From CALARM01 sp040217695 (GTDB lineage: Bacteria > Vulcanimicrobiota > SpSt-956 > JAKJGF01), in assembly GCA_040217695.1 (NCBI GenBank), contig JBEHWO010000009.1:1-46875 (forward strand): a stretch of 46,875 nt of DNA. Reading direction: 5' to 3'. Position 1 is the first letter of the stretch; the number at the start of each line of letters is the position of its first letter. A program made the translations under genes and the position numbers. The notes beneath the pieces were generated by a model. The model worked only from the letters and a program-made list of their open reading frames with translations. It ran no database searches and was not told where the DNA came from. This document shows, in pieces, positions 16,118 through 24,413 of this stretch.

Positions 16118-16431
16118 CTGATTCTCACCTCCTTCCATGATAAATTTTTTCAATTTTCATTAATCTAATTTAATTAAAGATTATTCTCCATGTAATTCTA
16201 CTGTTCCTTCAAAATAGAAAAAAAAAATAGTGAAAGTTATTTAAGTTTCTTCCATTTAAAGCAGGATTTTTCGAAAAAATATATAAAATTATAGTTAATC
16301 TAATAGATTCGTAACGGTTAACGCGTAAAATGTGACGGAGAAAAATAATGTACCGAAGGGACGAAAAAACATATAACACGTCACGGATTACGCATTATGC
16401 ATTACGAAATACAATGGAAGGGGTGCTGAAT
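16118..16431. other. Divergent intergenic region with heptad remnants
   Basis: This AT-rich gap lies between divergent genes. It holds heptads at 16309-16340 (GTAACGG, TTAACGC, GTAAAAT, GTGACGG) and reverse-oriented ones at 16376-16410 (GTCACGG, ATTACGC, ATTATGC, ATTACGA). I see no promoter convincing enough to annotate. Confidence 0.6.
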
Positions 16432-18369
16432 TTGAATAATTTTACCTGTCTTTTTCAACCTTTAGAAGTGGGTGGATACTGGCTGAAAAATAGAATAACC
16501 ATGGCTCCTATGTTAATGGGTTACGGACATGTCGACGGCACAGTAACGGATCAGTGTGTGGATTACTATGCAAGAAGAGCAAGAGGCGGAGCATCTATGG
16601 TTGTAGTTGAAGCTACACTGGTTAATTTGAAAGGAAGAACAAATCTGTCACAGCTCAGAATAGATAATAACAGTTTTCTTCCCGGATTAAGCAAACTTGC
16701 CAGGGCTATAAAAGATAACGGAGCTGTAGCAGTAATTCAGCTTCAGCACAGCGGCAGAGTGGCAAGTGTTGATGAACCTGTATCTGCATCGGAACTCTCA
16801 ATCGAAAGTACATCCGGTATAAATATCAAACCGAGAGCAATGTTGAAAATGGAAATAAATAATACAATAAGCTCTTTCAGTCAGGCAGCTCTCAGGGCAA
16901 AAGCTGCAGGATTCGATATGATAGAACTGCACGGAGCTTTCGGCCATTTACTGGCACAGTTCCTTTCTTCGAAAACCAACAGAAGAGATGATGAATACGG
17001 AGGAAGCCTGGAAAATAGAATGAGATTCCCTCTTGAAGTAGTGGAAAATATAAAAACAGTGACAGGTAAAAACTATCCTGTAGGTTATCAATTCCTTGCA
17101 GATGAACTTATGCCTGACGGCTTTAAACTTGAAGAGGCCAGAATATTTGCAAAACATCTTGTTAATGCCGGTATAGCCTATCTGACTGTAACAGCAGGCA
17201 ATTTCGAATCCTGCATGGCAGGTGACGGACTTTTTGCAATGAGATCACCTGTAGAAAATGTAGTTTATCTTGCAAAAGAAATAAAAGAAATAGTAAATGT
17301 TCCTGTTTTTGCATGCGGTAAAATTCCTGATGCAAAAAGTGCTGACAGGATAATAAAAGAAGGTAAATCAGACGGAGTCGCACTGGGAAGACCGTTGCTG
17401 TGCGATCCCGATTTCCCTGAAAAAGCAAGAAAAAACAGAGTGGAAGACATTATACATTGTATTTACTGCTGCGGCTGTATCGACAGGATAGAAAGAAACC
17501 TGAAAGCCCTCTGTGATATAAATCCTGAAGTAGGAAGAGAATCTTACCCCTGCCCGGAAAAACCTTCGAAATCAAGAAACGTATGGGTAATAGGAGGAGG
17601 ACCGGCAGGTATGACCGCTGCAATTACAGCAGCCAGAAGAGGACATAAGGTTACAATCTTTGACAGAGATAAAAAACTGGGAGGAGATTTCCGTTATGCC
17701 GCACTTGCACCGGGAAAAAAACCGGTAGAAGCTTTTCTTGATTACCTTATTCTACAGACAAAGAAAAGCGGAGTAAAAGTAAAAACAGGGAAAGCTGTCA
17801 CTGCGGAAGATATAAAAAAGGCAAAACCGGACGTTCTTATACTGGCAACAGGAGCCAGATTTAAAGTTCCTGACATACCGGGTCTGAAACAGAGTAAAGC
17901 ACTGCTGGATGTAAAAAAGGTTTTCCTTGAAGAAGAAAAACCCGGCAAAAATACTCTTATAATAGGAAGCAACAGTCTGGCCTGTGAAGTGGCAGAATTT
18001 ATTGCTTCCAGAAAAGGCCATGTGGTAATAGCAGGGGAAGAAGATGAATTTGCCGCAGACATGGATCTTATGAACAGGGCAATGCTTATGCAGAAACTCG
18101 ATGAATACGGTGTGAATATAAAGAAAAATGCAAAAGTAACCGCCATATCAGGGAAACATGCAATTATAGAATACATAGAGCATGATAAACCGGAAGAAAT
18201 TAAATTTGATTCTATAATCTGCACATCATCATACGAACCGGATTACTCTATGTATATGGCTCTGAAAGATGAAGTTGAGGATATATATATAACCGGTGAT
18301 TCGTCCAGACAGGAAGGATTGCGCCAGGCAGTTCACAGGTCCTATCAAATAGGATTGAATATTATATAA
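16432..18369 (+). CDS. NADH:flavin oxidoreductase / 2,4-dienoyl-CoA reductase family protein
   Basis: The domains are an Old Yellow Enzyme TIM barrel (LFQPLEVGGYWLKNRITMAPM at the start; HLLAQFLSSKTNRRDDEYGGS in the middle), a cysteine cluster CIYCCGC with a later Cys-Asp-Ile-Asn-Pro for a 4Fe-4S centre, and an FAD/NAD(P)-binding half (VIGGGPAGMTAAITAARRGH). This is the layout of NADPH-dependent 2,4-dienoyl-CoA reductase and related ene-reductases; the substrate is unknown. The TTG at 16432 is chosen because AAGGGG lies 8 nt upstream and the barrel starts at once. ATG 16414 and ATG 16348 are possible, but the latter translates heptads (TSRITHYALRNT). A terminator follows directly. Confidence 0.9.
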   Translation: MNNFTCLFQPLEVGGYWLKNRITMAPMLMGYGHVDGTVTDQCVDYYARRARGGASMVVVEATLVNLKGRTNLSQLRIDNNSFLPGLSKLARAIKDNGAVAVIQLQHSGRVASVDEPVSASELSIESTSGINIKPRAMLKMEINNTISSFSQAALRAKAAGFDMIELHGAFGHLLAQFLSSKTNRRDDEYGGSLENRMRFPLEVVENIKTVTGKNYPVGYQFLADELMPDGFKLEEARIFAKHLVNAGIAYLTVTAGNFESCMAGDGLFAMRSPVENVVYLAKEIKEIVNVPVFACGKIPDAKSADRIIKEGKSDGVALGRPLLCDPDFPEKARKNRVEDIIHCIYCCGCIDRIERNLKALCDINPEVGRESYPCPEKPSKSRNVWVIGGGPAGMTAAITAARRGHKVTIFDRDKKLGGDFRYAALAPGKKPVEAFLDYLILQTKKSGVKVKTGKAVTAEDIKKAKPDVLILATGARFKVPDIPGLKQSKALLDVKKVFLEEEKPGKNTLIIGSNSLACEVAEFIASRKGHVVIAGEEDEFAADMDLMNRAMLMQKLDEYGVNIKKNAKVTAISGKHAIIEYIEHDKPEEIKFDSIICTSSYEPDYSMYMALKDEVEDIYITGDSSRQEGLRQAVHRSYQIGLNII

Positions 18370-18371
18370 CA

Positions 18372-18400
18372 TAAAAAAGGGCGTTTTAAACGCCCTTTTT
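18372..18400 (+). terminator. Rho-independent terminator
   Basis: Stem GGGCGTTT/AAACGCCC (18379-18395) preceded by an A-run and followed by five T. It lies 10 nt after the oxidoreductase stop and could work in both directions. Confidence 0.9.
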
Positions 18401-18406
18401 CTGTAA

Positions 18407-18435
18407 TTGACTTTTAAAAATATATTGTTTATAAT
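18407..18435 (+). promoter_or_regulatory. Sigma-70-type promoter of the kinase-receiver gene
   Basis: TTGACT (18407-18412), 17-bp spacer, TATAAT (18430-18435), just after the terminator and 31 nt before the start codon at 18466. Confidence 0.85.
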
Positions 18436-18465
18436 TTTAAAAGTAAAATTTAAAGGAGATAAATT

Positions 18466-21093
18466 ATGCTATGCGTGGAATGTTACCACGATAATCCGGA
18501 AGGGATATCCTTTTGCGAAAAATGTGGTTATCCCCTTACCCCTCAAAATAAAGAAGAGGCTCCTCCGACAGAGTTACTTGCAGACCGTTACAGAATTATA
18601 TCTCCCCTTACGGAAGGAGGTACAGGCAGTGTTCATTTAGGATATGACATAAGGCTTAACAAGGTATGTGCCATAAAAGAACTGTTTAAAAAAAGACTCG
18701 AAGAAATGTCGAAAGTGGAATATGAAGCAAGTATTAATTTATTTAAAAAAGAAGTAGAATTGCTTGCCAATCTGAGACACCCGAATATTCCCTGCGTAAC
18801 TGATTATTTTATAGAAAATGAACGTTATTACCTTGTTATGGATTATATAGACGGTAAAGATCTCGAGTTAACTCTTGATGAAGAAGGGGCTGTTTCTGAA
18901 AAACAGGTTATTGAATGGGCCATACAGATCTGCAGAATCCTGGAATACTTACATGGTCAATTTCCTCCAATCATTCATGGTGATATAAAACCGGCAAACC
19001 TGATAATAAGAAAAACAGACGGAGCTATTATTCTTGTTGATTTTGGGTCTGCATCGGCAGCTACATCAAGAAAAACCCTGGAGACTTCATATGGAACAGA
19101 GGGATATGCTGCACCGGAACAATATCTTGGTAAACTGGATGCCAGATGTGACATATATTCTCTCGGTGTAACCCTTTACGAACTTCTTACAGGTAATCTT
19201 CCGGAAGTTGCTTTCGAATTTGCACCTATACATGAAACAAGACCGGATCTGCCTGTATCGGAAGACATAGACAATATAGTAATTAAAGCCGTAAGTTTCA
19301 AACCGGAATTAAGATATGAGAGTGCAAAAAAGCTCAAACAGGATCTGCTTACAGCTTATAATAAAAAATATTCTTCAATAGTAAGCCAGTATAAAACAAA
19401 TACACTTATTATGGCTCATCCGGAAATGATAACCTCCAATAAAGAAGAGAAAAAAACAATAAAGGTTATGGTTGTTGATGATGAAGAAACAATGAGGGAT
19501 TCCCTCAGAGAAATTACAAATTATTTCAATGATATAAAACTCGTGGCAGAGGCTTCAAATGGTGAAGAAGCTCTGCAGATATTCCCGGATCTGAAAGAAA
19601 AACCTGATATAATATTGATGGATATAAACCTTCCTCTGATAAACGGTATAGAAGTAACCCGGAAACTTATGCCTCTCTATCCTGACCTGAAAATTATTAT
19701 GTTCTCAGCCTATCTGGATGAACATAAATTCATGTCATCTTTTAACGCAGGAGCTACAGGCTATATATATAAAATAGGGACTTCCTGGAAAGAGCTTGAA
19801 GATTCCATAAGAAAAGCTTTTGACGGAGGACATCCTATTTCTTCAAGCGCCAATTCATTATTTGTAGAGTTAATAAGAAGCAAAAAACTCTCGGATACAA
19901 TAACACCATACAGGAACGGCAAAGAAGTTACAGACATTTCTACTGTCAGTGATATAGAAGAAGAACTGGTTTTTCCGTCTAAAAAAGTCCCGGGAAAAGA
20001 TGAACATGAAAAAAGCGAAGAATTACTGGAAGATGTAATTGAAATTGATATCATCGAGGAAGAAATAATTGAAATAAAGACAGAAGAAGAAGTAACAGCA
20101 GAAAAAGAAGTAACTGCAGAAAAAATAAAGTCAAAAGAAGAAGAAATAACAGAAGAAGAAATAACAGAAGAAGAAGAAATAAAAACAGAAGAAGTTGAAG
20201 TAAAAACAGAAGAAATAGTAAAGGAAAAAAATTCTGAGACATTGGAGATAACTGTTGAAGAAATTACCGCCGTAGAGGCAGTCACAGAAACAGAGACTGT
20301 TAATGAAACGAAGGAAATTGAAAGTGATTTTGTACATAAGTCAGAAATTAAAAGTGATTTTATAACATCAACACTCTGCCCTCTCTGCAACACATCGGCA
20401 AACAGGGCAGGAGCCAAATTCTGTAAAGAATGCGGCCAGAAGCTGGCAGGAGAAGATCTTCTTGTTTCACAGCAATATCTTCACCTGACAGAAAAATTTC
20501 TGCAGTTTGATTCTCTGAATTCTCTTGTTATAGAAATACAGCAGAATAAAGATCAGCTTGATGAAGGCTTTTTCCGATATCTGGATAAAAGAATGGAAAT
20601 ATTTGCAATGAAAGAGAATTCTGAATTTATGAATTCTCTGAGCTATCTCTGCAAGATTATGGATAATCTGCACATAAGAAAAACAGTGGCAGTAAAACAG
20701 GAAAAACCTGCTACTATTGTTCCGGTAAAAAGTAATGAAGAAAAAGAAGAAATCAGAAAAAAGAAAAAATTCGGTCCTGTGGATTCGGGAAGATTAAAGA
20801 AAAAATCCGATGATTCATGGAAGCCTGCAAGAATCACCCCCGGTGATAGAGGGTCAAAGAGAATTTCTGCAGTAGAATATAGAAGATATGTAGAGATAAT
20901 TCAGGCACTCAGACAGATTATAAATTCAAAACCTTCGGAATTTCTATATGAAACTATTGATGAAAGAAAAGAAGAACTGGATGATAAATTCTCTACTGTT
21001 TTAAAAAGACAGATTGATTTTGCCATGGCAGAAAATGATAATGCTCAGGTAAAAGATTTAAAATATCTGCAGAAAATCATAAGTAATCATTGA
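18466..21093 (+). CDS. Zinc ribbon - Ser/Thr kinase - receiver hybrid protein
   Basis: The order in this 875-residue protein is: zinc ribbon (Cys3, Cys6, Cys17, Cys20); Hanks-type kinase at 41-298 with GGTGSV loop, Lys71, HGDIKPAN at 171-178, DFG at 192-194 and APEQY; a receiver domain at about 332-450 with VDDEE, Asp386 and Lys436; a Glu-rich linker, about 510-625; a second zinc ribbon (CPLCNTSANRAGAKFCKEC); and a helical tail. HGD replaces HRD, which is tolerated in some active bacterial kinases. There is no membrane segment, so it is cytoplasmic. It joins Ser/Thr phosphorylation with a phospho-Asp input in one chain. AAAGGAGA lies 7 nt before ATG 18466. Confidence 0.92.
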   Translation: MLCVECYHDNPEGISFCEKCGYPLTPQNKEEAPPTELLADRYRIISPLTEGGTGSVHLGYDIRLNKVCAIKELFKKRLEEMSKVEYEASINLFKKEVELLANLRHPNIPCVTDYFIENERYYLVMDYIDGKDLELTLDEEGAVSEKQVIEWAIQICRILEYLHGQFPPIIHGDIKPANLIIRKTDGAIILVDFGSASAATSRKTLETSYGTEGYAAPEQYLGKLDARCDIYSLGVTLYELLTGNLPEVAFEFAPIHETRPDLPVSEDIDNIVIKAVSFKPELRYESAKKLKQDLLTAYNKKYSSIVSQYKTNTLIMAHPEMITSNKEEKKTIKVMVVDDEETMRDSLREITNYFNDIKLVAEASNGEEALQIFPDLKEKPDIILMDINLPLINGIEVTRKLMPLYPDLKIIMFSAYLDEHKFMSSFNAGATGYIYKIGTSWKELEDSIRKAFDGGHPISSSANSLFVELIRSKKLSDTITPYRNGKEVTDISTVSDIEEELVFPSKKVPGKDEHEKSEELLEDVIEIDIIEEEIIEIKTEEEVTAEKEVTAEKIKSKEEEITEEEITEEEEIKTEEVEVKTEEIVKEKNSETLEITVEEITAVEAVTETETVNETKEIESDFVHKSEIKSDFITSTLCPLCNTSANRAGAKFCKECGQKLAGEDLLVSQQYLHLTEKFLQFDSLNSLVIEIQQNKDQLDEGFFRYLDKRMEIFAMKENSEFMNSLSYLCKIMDNLHIRKTVAVKQEKPATIVPVKSNEEKEEIRKKKKFGPVDSGRLKKKSDDSWKPARITPGDRGSKRISAVEYRRYVEIIQALRQIINSKPSEFLYETIDERKEELDDKFSTVLKRQIDFAMAENDNAQVKDLKYLQKIISNH

Positions 21094-21132
21094 GACGCGT
21101 AACGCGTAACGCGTGACGGGTGATGTGTGAGA
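21094..21132. repeat. Heptad block after the kinase-receiver gene
   Basis: The stop TGA (21091-21093) runs into GACGC, GTAACGC twice, GTGACGG and GTGATGT. The orientation is GTRA, as expected to the right of a gene. Confidence 0.88.
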
Positions 21133-21197
21133 CTGGATTTTTCATTGTGCCGGTACAATCATGGCAGCTTATAAGAGAAGCAAATTGAGTCATAATA

Positions 21198-21860
21198 ATG
21201 AAAAACATATTAATTTTCGGTGCCTCAGGTCATGGAAGAGTAATTATAGATATAGTTGAAAAAGAACATATCTATAACATTTCAGGTTTAATTGATGATA
21301 ATAAAAATTTACCCGTTGATTTTTCTGGCTACAAAATTCTTGGCATAACTGACGACATACTTCATATTATAAAAAAATATGATATTTACGGAGGAATAGT
21401 AGCTATCGGGGATAACTGGACAAGATCTGAAGTAGTCAGAAAAATAAGAGGTTTTTTACCTGATTTTATTTTTGTCAATGCCATACATCCTTCCGCACAG
21501 ATTGCCCGTAATGTAACAACAGGAAAAGGATGTGTTATTATGGCAGGAACAGTGATAAACAGCAATACCAGAACAGGAGATTTCTGTATTATAAATACCG
21601 GCGCTTCTGTCGATCATGACAATGTTATAGAAGATTATGCAAGCATTGCTCCCGGAGTCACCACAGGGGGAAATGTAAAAATAGGTTCTTTCAGCGCTGT
21701 CTCCCTGGGAGCAAATATTATTCATGGCGTCACAGTAGGCGAACAGACTGTAATAGGCGCAGGCTCAACCGTATTAAAAGACATTTCTTCCCATGTGGTA
21801 GCTTACGGCACACCGGCACAGGTGGTAAGGGGAAGAAAAGCGGGAGAAAAGTATCTGTAG
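21198..21860 (+). CDS. NeuD/PglD-type sugar O- or N-acetyltransferase
   Basis: The 220-residue protein has an N-terminal Rossmann-like part (ILIFGASGHGRVIIDIV) and a left-handed beta-helix of hexapeptides (IHPSAQIARNVTTGKGCVIM, then INTGASVDHDNVIEDYASIAPG and TVGEQTVIGAGSTVLKDI). The His in SVDHDN is the catalytic base position of the NeuD/PglD/PerB family. These enzymes use acetyl-CoA to acetylate a nucleotide sugar or sialic-acid-type sugar for surface glycans. The four glycan genes at 22.6-28.3 kb support that role. The ATG at 21198 lacks a close Shine-Dalgarno sequence. Confidence 0.9.
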   Translation: MKNILIFGASGHGRVIIDIVEKEHIYNISGLIDDNKNLPVDFSGYKILGITDDILHIIKKYDIYGGIVAIGDNWTRSEVVRKIRGFLPDFIFVNAIHPSAQIARNVTTGKGCVIMAGTVINSNTRTGDFCIINTGASVDHDNVIEDYASIAPGVTTGGNVKIGSFSAVSLGANIIHGVTVGEQTVIGAGSTVLKDISSHVVAYGTPAQVVRGRKAGEKYL

Positions 21861-21864
21861 ACAG

Positions 21865-21955
21865 TGAGCAGTTACCAGTGAGCAGTGAACAGTGAGTGGA
21901 TATCCATTACGCATCACGCATTACGCATCACGTATCACGATTATAACACATCACG
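21865..21955. repeat. Variant heptads GTGAGCA/GTGAACA facing GCATCAC units
   Basis: 21868-21899 reads GTGAGCA, GTTACCA, GTGAGCA, GTGAACA, GTGAGTG: only the GTRA core is kept. 21904-21955 is the opposite orientation (ATTACGC, ATCACGC and so on) and runs into the YkgJ-type gene 3' end. Confidence 0.85.
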
Positions 21956-22451
21956 AATTCCCCTTTAAAAATTCTTCATACAGATGGACCATATCATAAA
22001 AAGGCAGGGCAAAAGGTAATAGACTTCCAAACGTTTTATCAGTATATATCTTGATATTCTTTTTTAAAAAACACCTGTCAGGTATCAGATGAAGCCTTCC
22101 CTCTTTTATAAAATACCCGAAGGTTCTGCAGGAAAGAGGCCTTGCAGGATAAACAGTGCAGCACTTATCTGTAAGATTATAAAAGGGACAGTTATTATAA
22201 AGAAGGCTACCTGTAGAAGTGTCTCTGATTTTACCCACATAATCTTTAAATCGCTGCAGTTCTTCAGGAGCTTTTCCGGAATTAATAAGATATTCTTTCA
22301 TATAATCATATTCCAGGGCAGTTGCACCCTGAGATGCCGAAGAAGTACAGCACATATTACAGCCATTACAGGGATTTTCGCTGTGTACCGGCAGATGACT
22401 GTCCACATCTTTGTAAATTATTTCTACATGTCTGTAAAATAAAGGATCCAT
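21951..22451 (-). CDS. YkgJ-family cysteine-cluster protein
   Basis: The 166-residue protein has the cluster Cys28, Cys31, Cys34 and Cys35 (CNGCNMCC) and later CPFYNLTDKCCTVYPARPLSCRTFG. This is the pattern of the zinc- or iron-chelating YkgJ/Fli-type domain, for which metal binding is assumed and the function is unknown. Length is typical. It lies between glycan genes but on the opposite strand to the acetyltransferase, so a link is not implied. The ATG at 22451 has CAGGAG 13 nt upstream, slightly far. Confidence 0.88.
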   Translation of the reverse strand: MDPLFYRHVEIIYKDVDSHLPVHSENPCNGCNMCCTSSASQGATALEYDYMKEYLINSGKAPEELQRFKDYVGKIRDTSTGSLLYNNCPFYNLTDKCCTVYPARPLSCRTFGYFIKEGRLHLIPDRCFLKKNIKIYTDKTFGSLLPFALPFYDMVHLYEEFLKGNS

Positions 22452-22471
22452 ATTGTGTGTTCAACTCCTGT

Positions 22472-22600
22472 ATAACGCGTGGTGCGTTATAATCGTGACG
22501 CGTGACGCGTAAGCATCCCTTTCACTCATCACTTTTCACTTTTTTTCACTTTTCACTTTTCACTTTTCACTTTTCACTTTTCACTTTTCACGACTCTAAA
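22472..22600. repeat. GTGACGC block facing nine TTTTCAC units
   Basis: 22472-22512 carries GTGGTGC, TTATAATC and GTGACGC units. From 22524 to 22595 the reverse-oriented TTTTCAC/ACTTTTC run is one of the longest single-type arrays in the window. Confidence 0.88.
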
Positions 22601-24413
22601 TTCTGAGAGAAAAATCTTCCCTGTCAAGTGTAAGATTCCTGTTATAATAAGGATCTCCTTTTTCCATAAAATTTTTCCATTTTTTGTGAAATAATTCTAC
22701 TTCTCTGAAGAATCTCTTTTCTTTTTCCGGCGTATCTTCATAACCTCTTGTCTTTGATTCATAGTGATATAGCTCCGCATAGGGTGTCCAGACAATTAAA
22801 TAGCCTTTTTCTCTTAATTTAAGGCACAGATCTATATCACCGAAGGAAAGAATATAGTCTTCATCAAAACCTCTTACTTCATTAAAAATATCATGTCTCA
22901 TCATAAGACAGGCAGCGGTAACGGCACTTACATTCTGTATTACTTTCAGCCTTCCGCCATAACCGGCAAAATCTCCGCTTAATCCTTTGTGTGAATGACC
23001 TGCCACATCTCCTATGCCGGTAATTACCCCTCCGTGCTGAATTGTTCCGTCGGGAAAATATAATTTTCCTCCTGCCGCACCTATGTCTTTTCTCATGGCA
23101 TGTTCGGCCAGCCGCGTAAAACAATCACTGTTTATAACTTCTGTATCATTATTTAAAAATAAAAGCAGAGCACCTGACGCTTCCTTTGCGGCAAAATTAT
23201 TTACAGCGGAATAATTAAAAGGCCTGTTCCATGAAATAATTCTTATATATTCTATTTTTTTCAGTTCTTCATAAAGAAGAAAGGTTTTCTCTTCCCTGCT
23301 ATTATTTTCAACTATTATTATTTCCATATTTTTATAATCTGACTTTTCAATTATTGAATTTATACACCTGGAGAGATCTTCCGAATGATCGAAACTGGGA
23401 ATTATAACGGATATTTTCGGACTGTTTTTGATGTTATATGTAACCTTATAAGAGGTTAAAAAAAGGCCCTCTTCTACAGTACCTTCCAGGTCGATTCGCT
23501 TGAGATGCTCTTCCAGAGCTTTTCTGGCAGAATGAACTGCCTGTGGCTTAACAGTTAAATCTCCTGCAGTAGAATCTTTATGGATCCTCCAGTGATAAAG
23601 TATTTTCGGTATATGAATTATATGTTTTGCCTCTTCTGATATTCTCAGATTGAGATCATAATCCTGACTTCCGTCAAAGCCTTCTCTGAATCCTCCCTGT
23701 GACAGTAAGAGAGCCTTTCTGTATATGGCAAAATGGCCGGTATAATTATAACTCCTTAAAGTATCGGGAGACCAGTCAGGCTTAAAATAATGGTCCAATC
23801 TTCCGGTACCTACAATTTTGTCCTCATCTGAATAGATAAAATCTGTATCTCTGTTATGCTGCAGAATATGTACTACTTCAAAAAGAGAAAAAGGAGGTAA
23901 CAGATCATCATGATCCAGAAGTGCTATAAAATCTCCTTCAGCCATTGCCAGAGCTTCATTTGAATTGCCTGCTATACCTCTGTTTTCAGGCAGAAATTTT
24001 ACCTTTATTCTTTTATCTTTTTTTTCATAACCTTCAAGTATTTCTTTTAGCTTTATGTCAGAAGAACCGTCTGCAATACACAGTTCCCATACCGGATAGG
24101 TCTGAGCCAGTACGGATTCAATCATGGCAACGAGGAAATCTCTGTCAGGGTTATATACAGGTGTAATAATACTTATTTCAGGATTATAATCAAATTTCCT
24201 GTGTCTCTGTTGTTCCAGTTCTCTTTCATCAGGTTCATTTCTCTTTATCCATTCTTTATAAAGTTTTTCATTGTTTAATTCCAGTAAAAATTTTTCCCTT
24301 ACTTTTCTTATAAAATCCCCGGCACTGCGGGTCTTTATATAAAGAATTGATTTTTTTATATATTTCACGGGATCTGTAATTAACTTCACGTAAAAATCAG
24401 GTAAAATCTTCAT
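22596..24413 (-). CDS. Tandem two-domain family 2 glycosyltransferase
   Basis: In 605 residues there are two GT-A domains. The first begins near residue 78 (ISIITPVYNPDRDFLVAMIES) with the metal motif DHDD in ALLDHDDLLPP. The second begins near residue 330 (ISVIIPSFDHSEDLSRCINS) with FLNNDTEV, and ends with GFDEDYILSFGDIDLCLKLREKGY, a typical GT2 C-terminal signature. Such proteins build O-antigen-like or surface polysaccharides. There is no membrane segment. The start ATG overlaps the stop of the upstream GT9 gene in ATGA, so translation is coupled. Confidence 0.92.
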   Translation of the reverse strand: MKILPDFYVKLITDPVKYIKKSILYIKTRSAGDFIRKVREKFLLELNNEKLYKEWIKRNEPDERELEQQRHRKFDYNPEISIITPVYNPDRDFLVAMIESVLAQTYPVWELCIADGSSDIKLKEILEGYEKKDKRIKVKFLPENRGIAGNSNEALAMAEGDFIALLDHDDLLPPFSLFEVVHILQHNRDTDFIYSDEDKIVGTGRLDHYFKPDWSPDTLRSYNYTGHFAIYRKALLLSQGGFREGFDGSQDYDLNLRISEEAKHIIHIPKILYHWRIHKDSTAGDLTVKPQAVHSARKALEEHLKRIDLEGTVEEGLFLTSYKVTYNIKNSPKISVIIPSFDHSEDLSRCINSIIEKSDYKNMEIIIVENNSREEKTFLLYEELKKIEYIRIISWNRPFNYSAVNNFAAKEASGALLLFLNNDTEVINSDCFTRLAEHAMRKDIGAAGGKLYFPDGTIQHGGVITGIGDVAGHSHKGLSGDFAGYGGRLKVIQNVSAVTAACLMMRHDIFNEVRGFDEDYILSFGDIDLCLKLREKGYLIVWTPYAELYHYESKTRGYEDTPEKEKRFFREVELFHKKWKNFMEKGDPYYNRNLTLDREDFSLRI

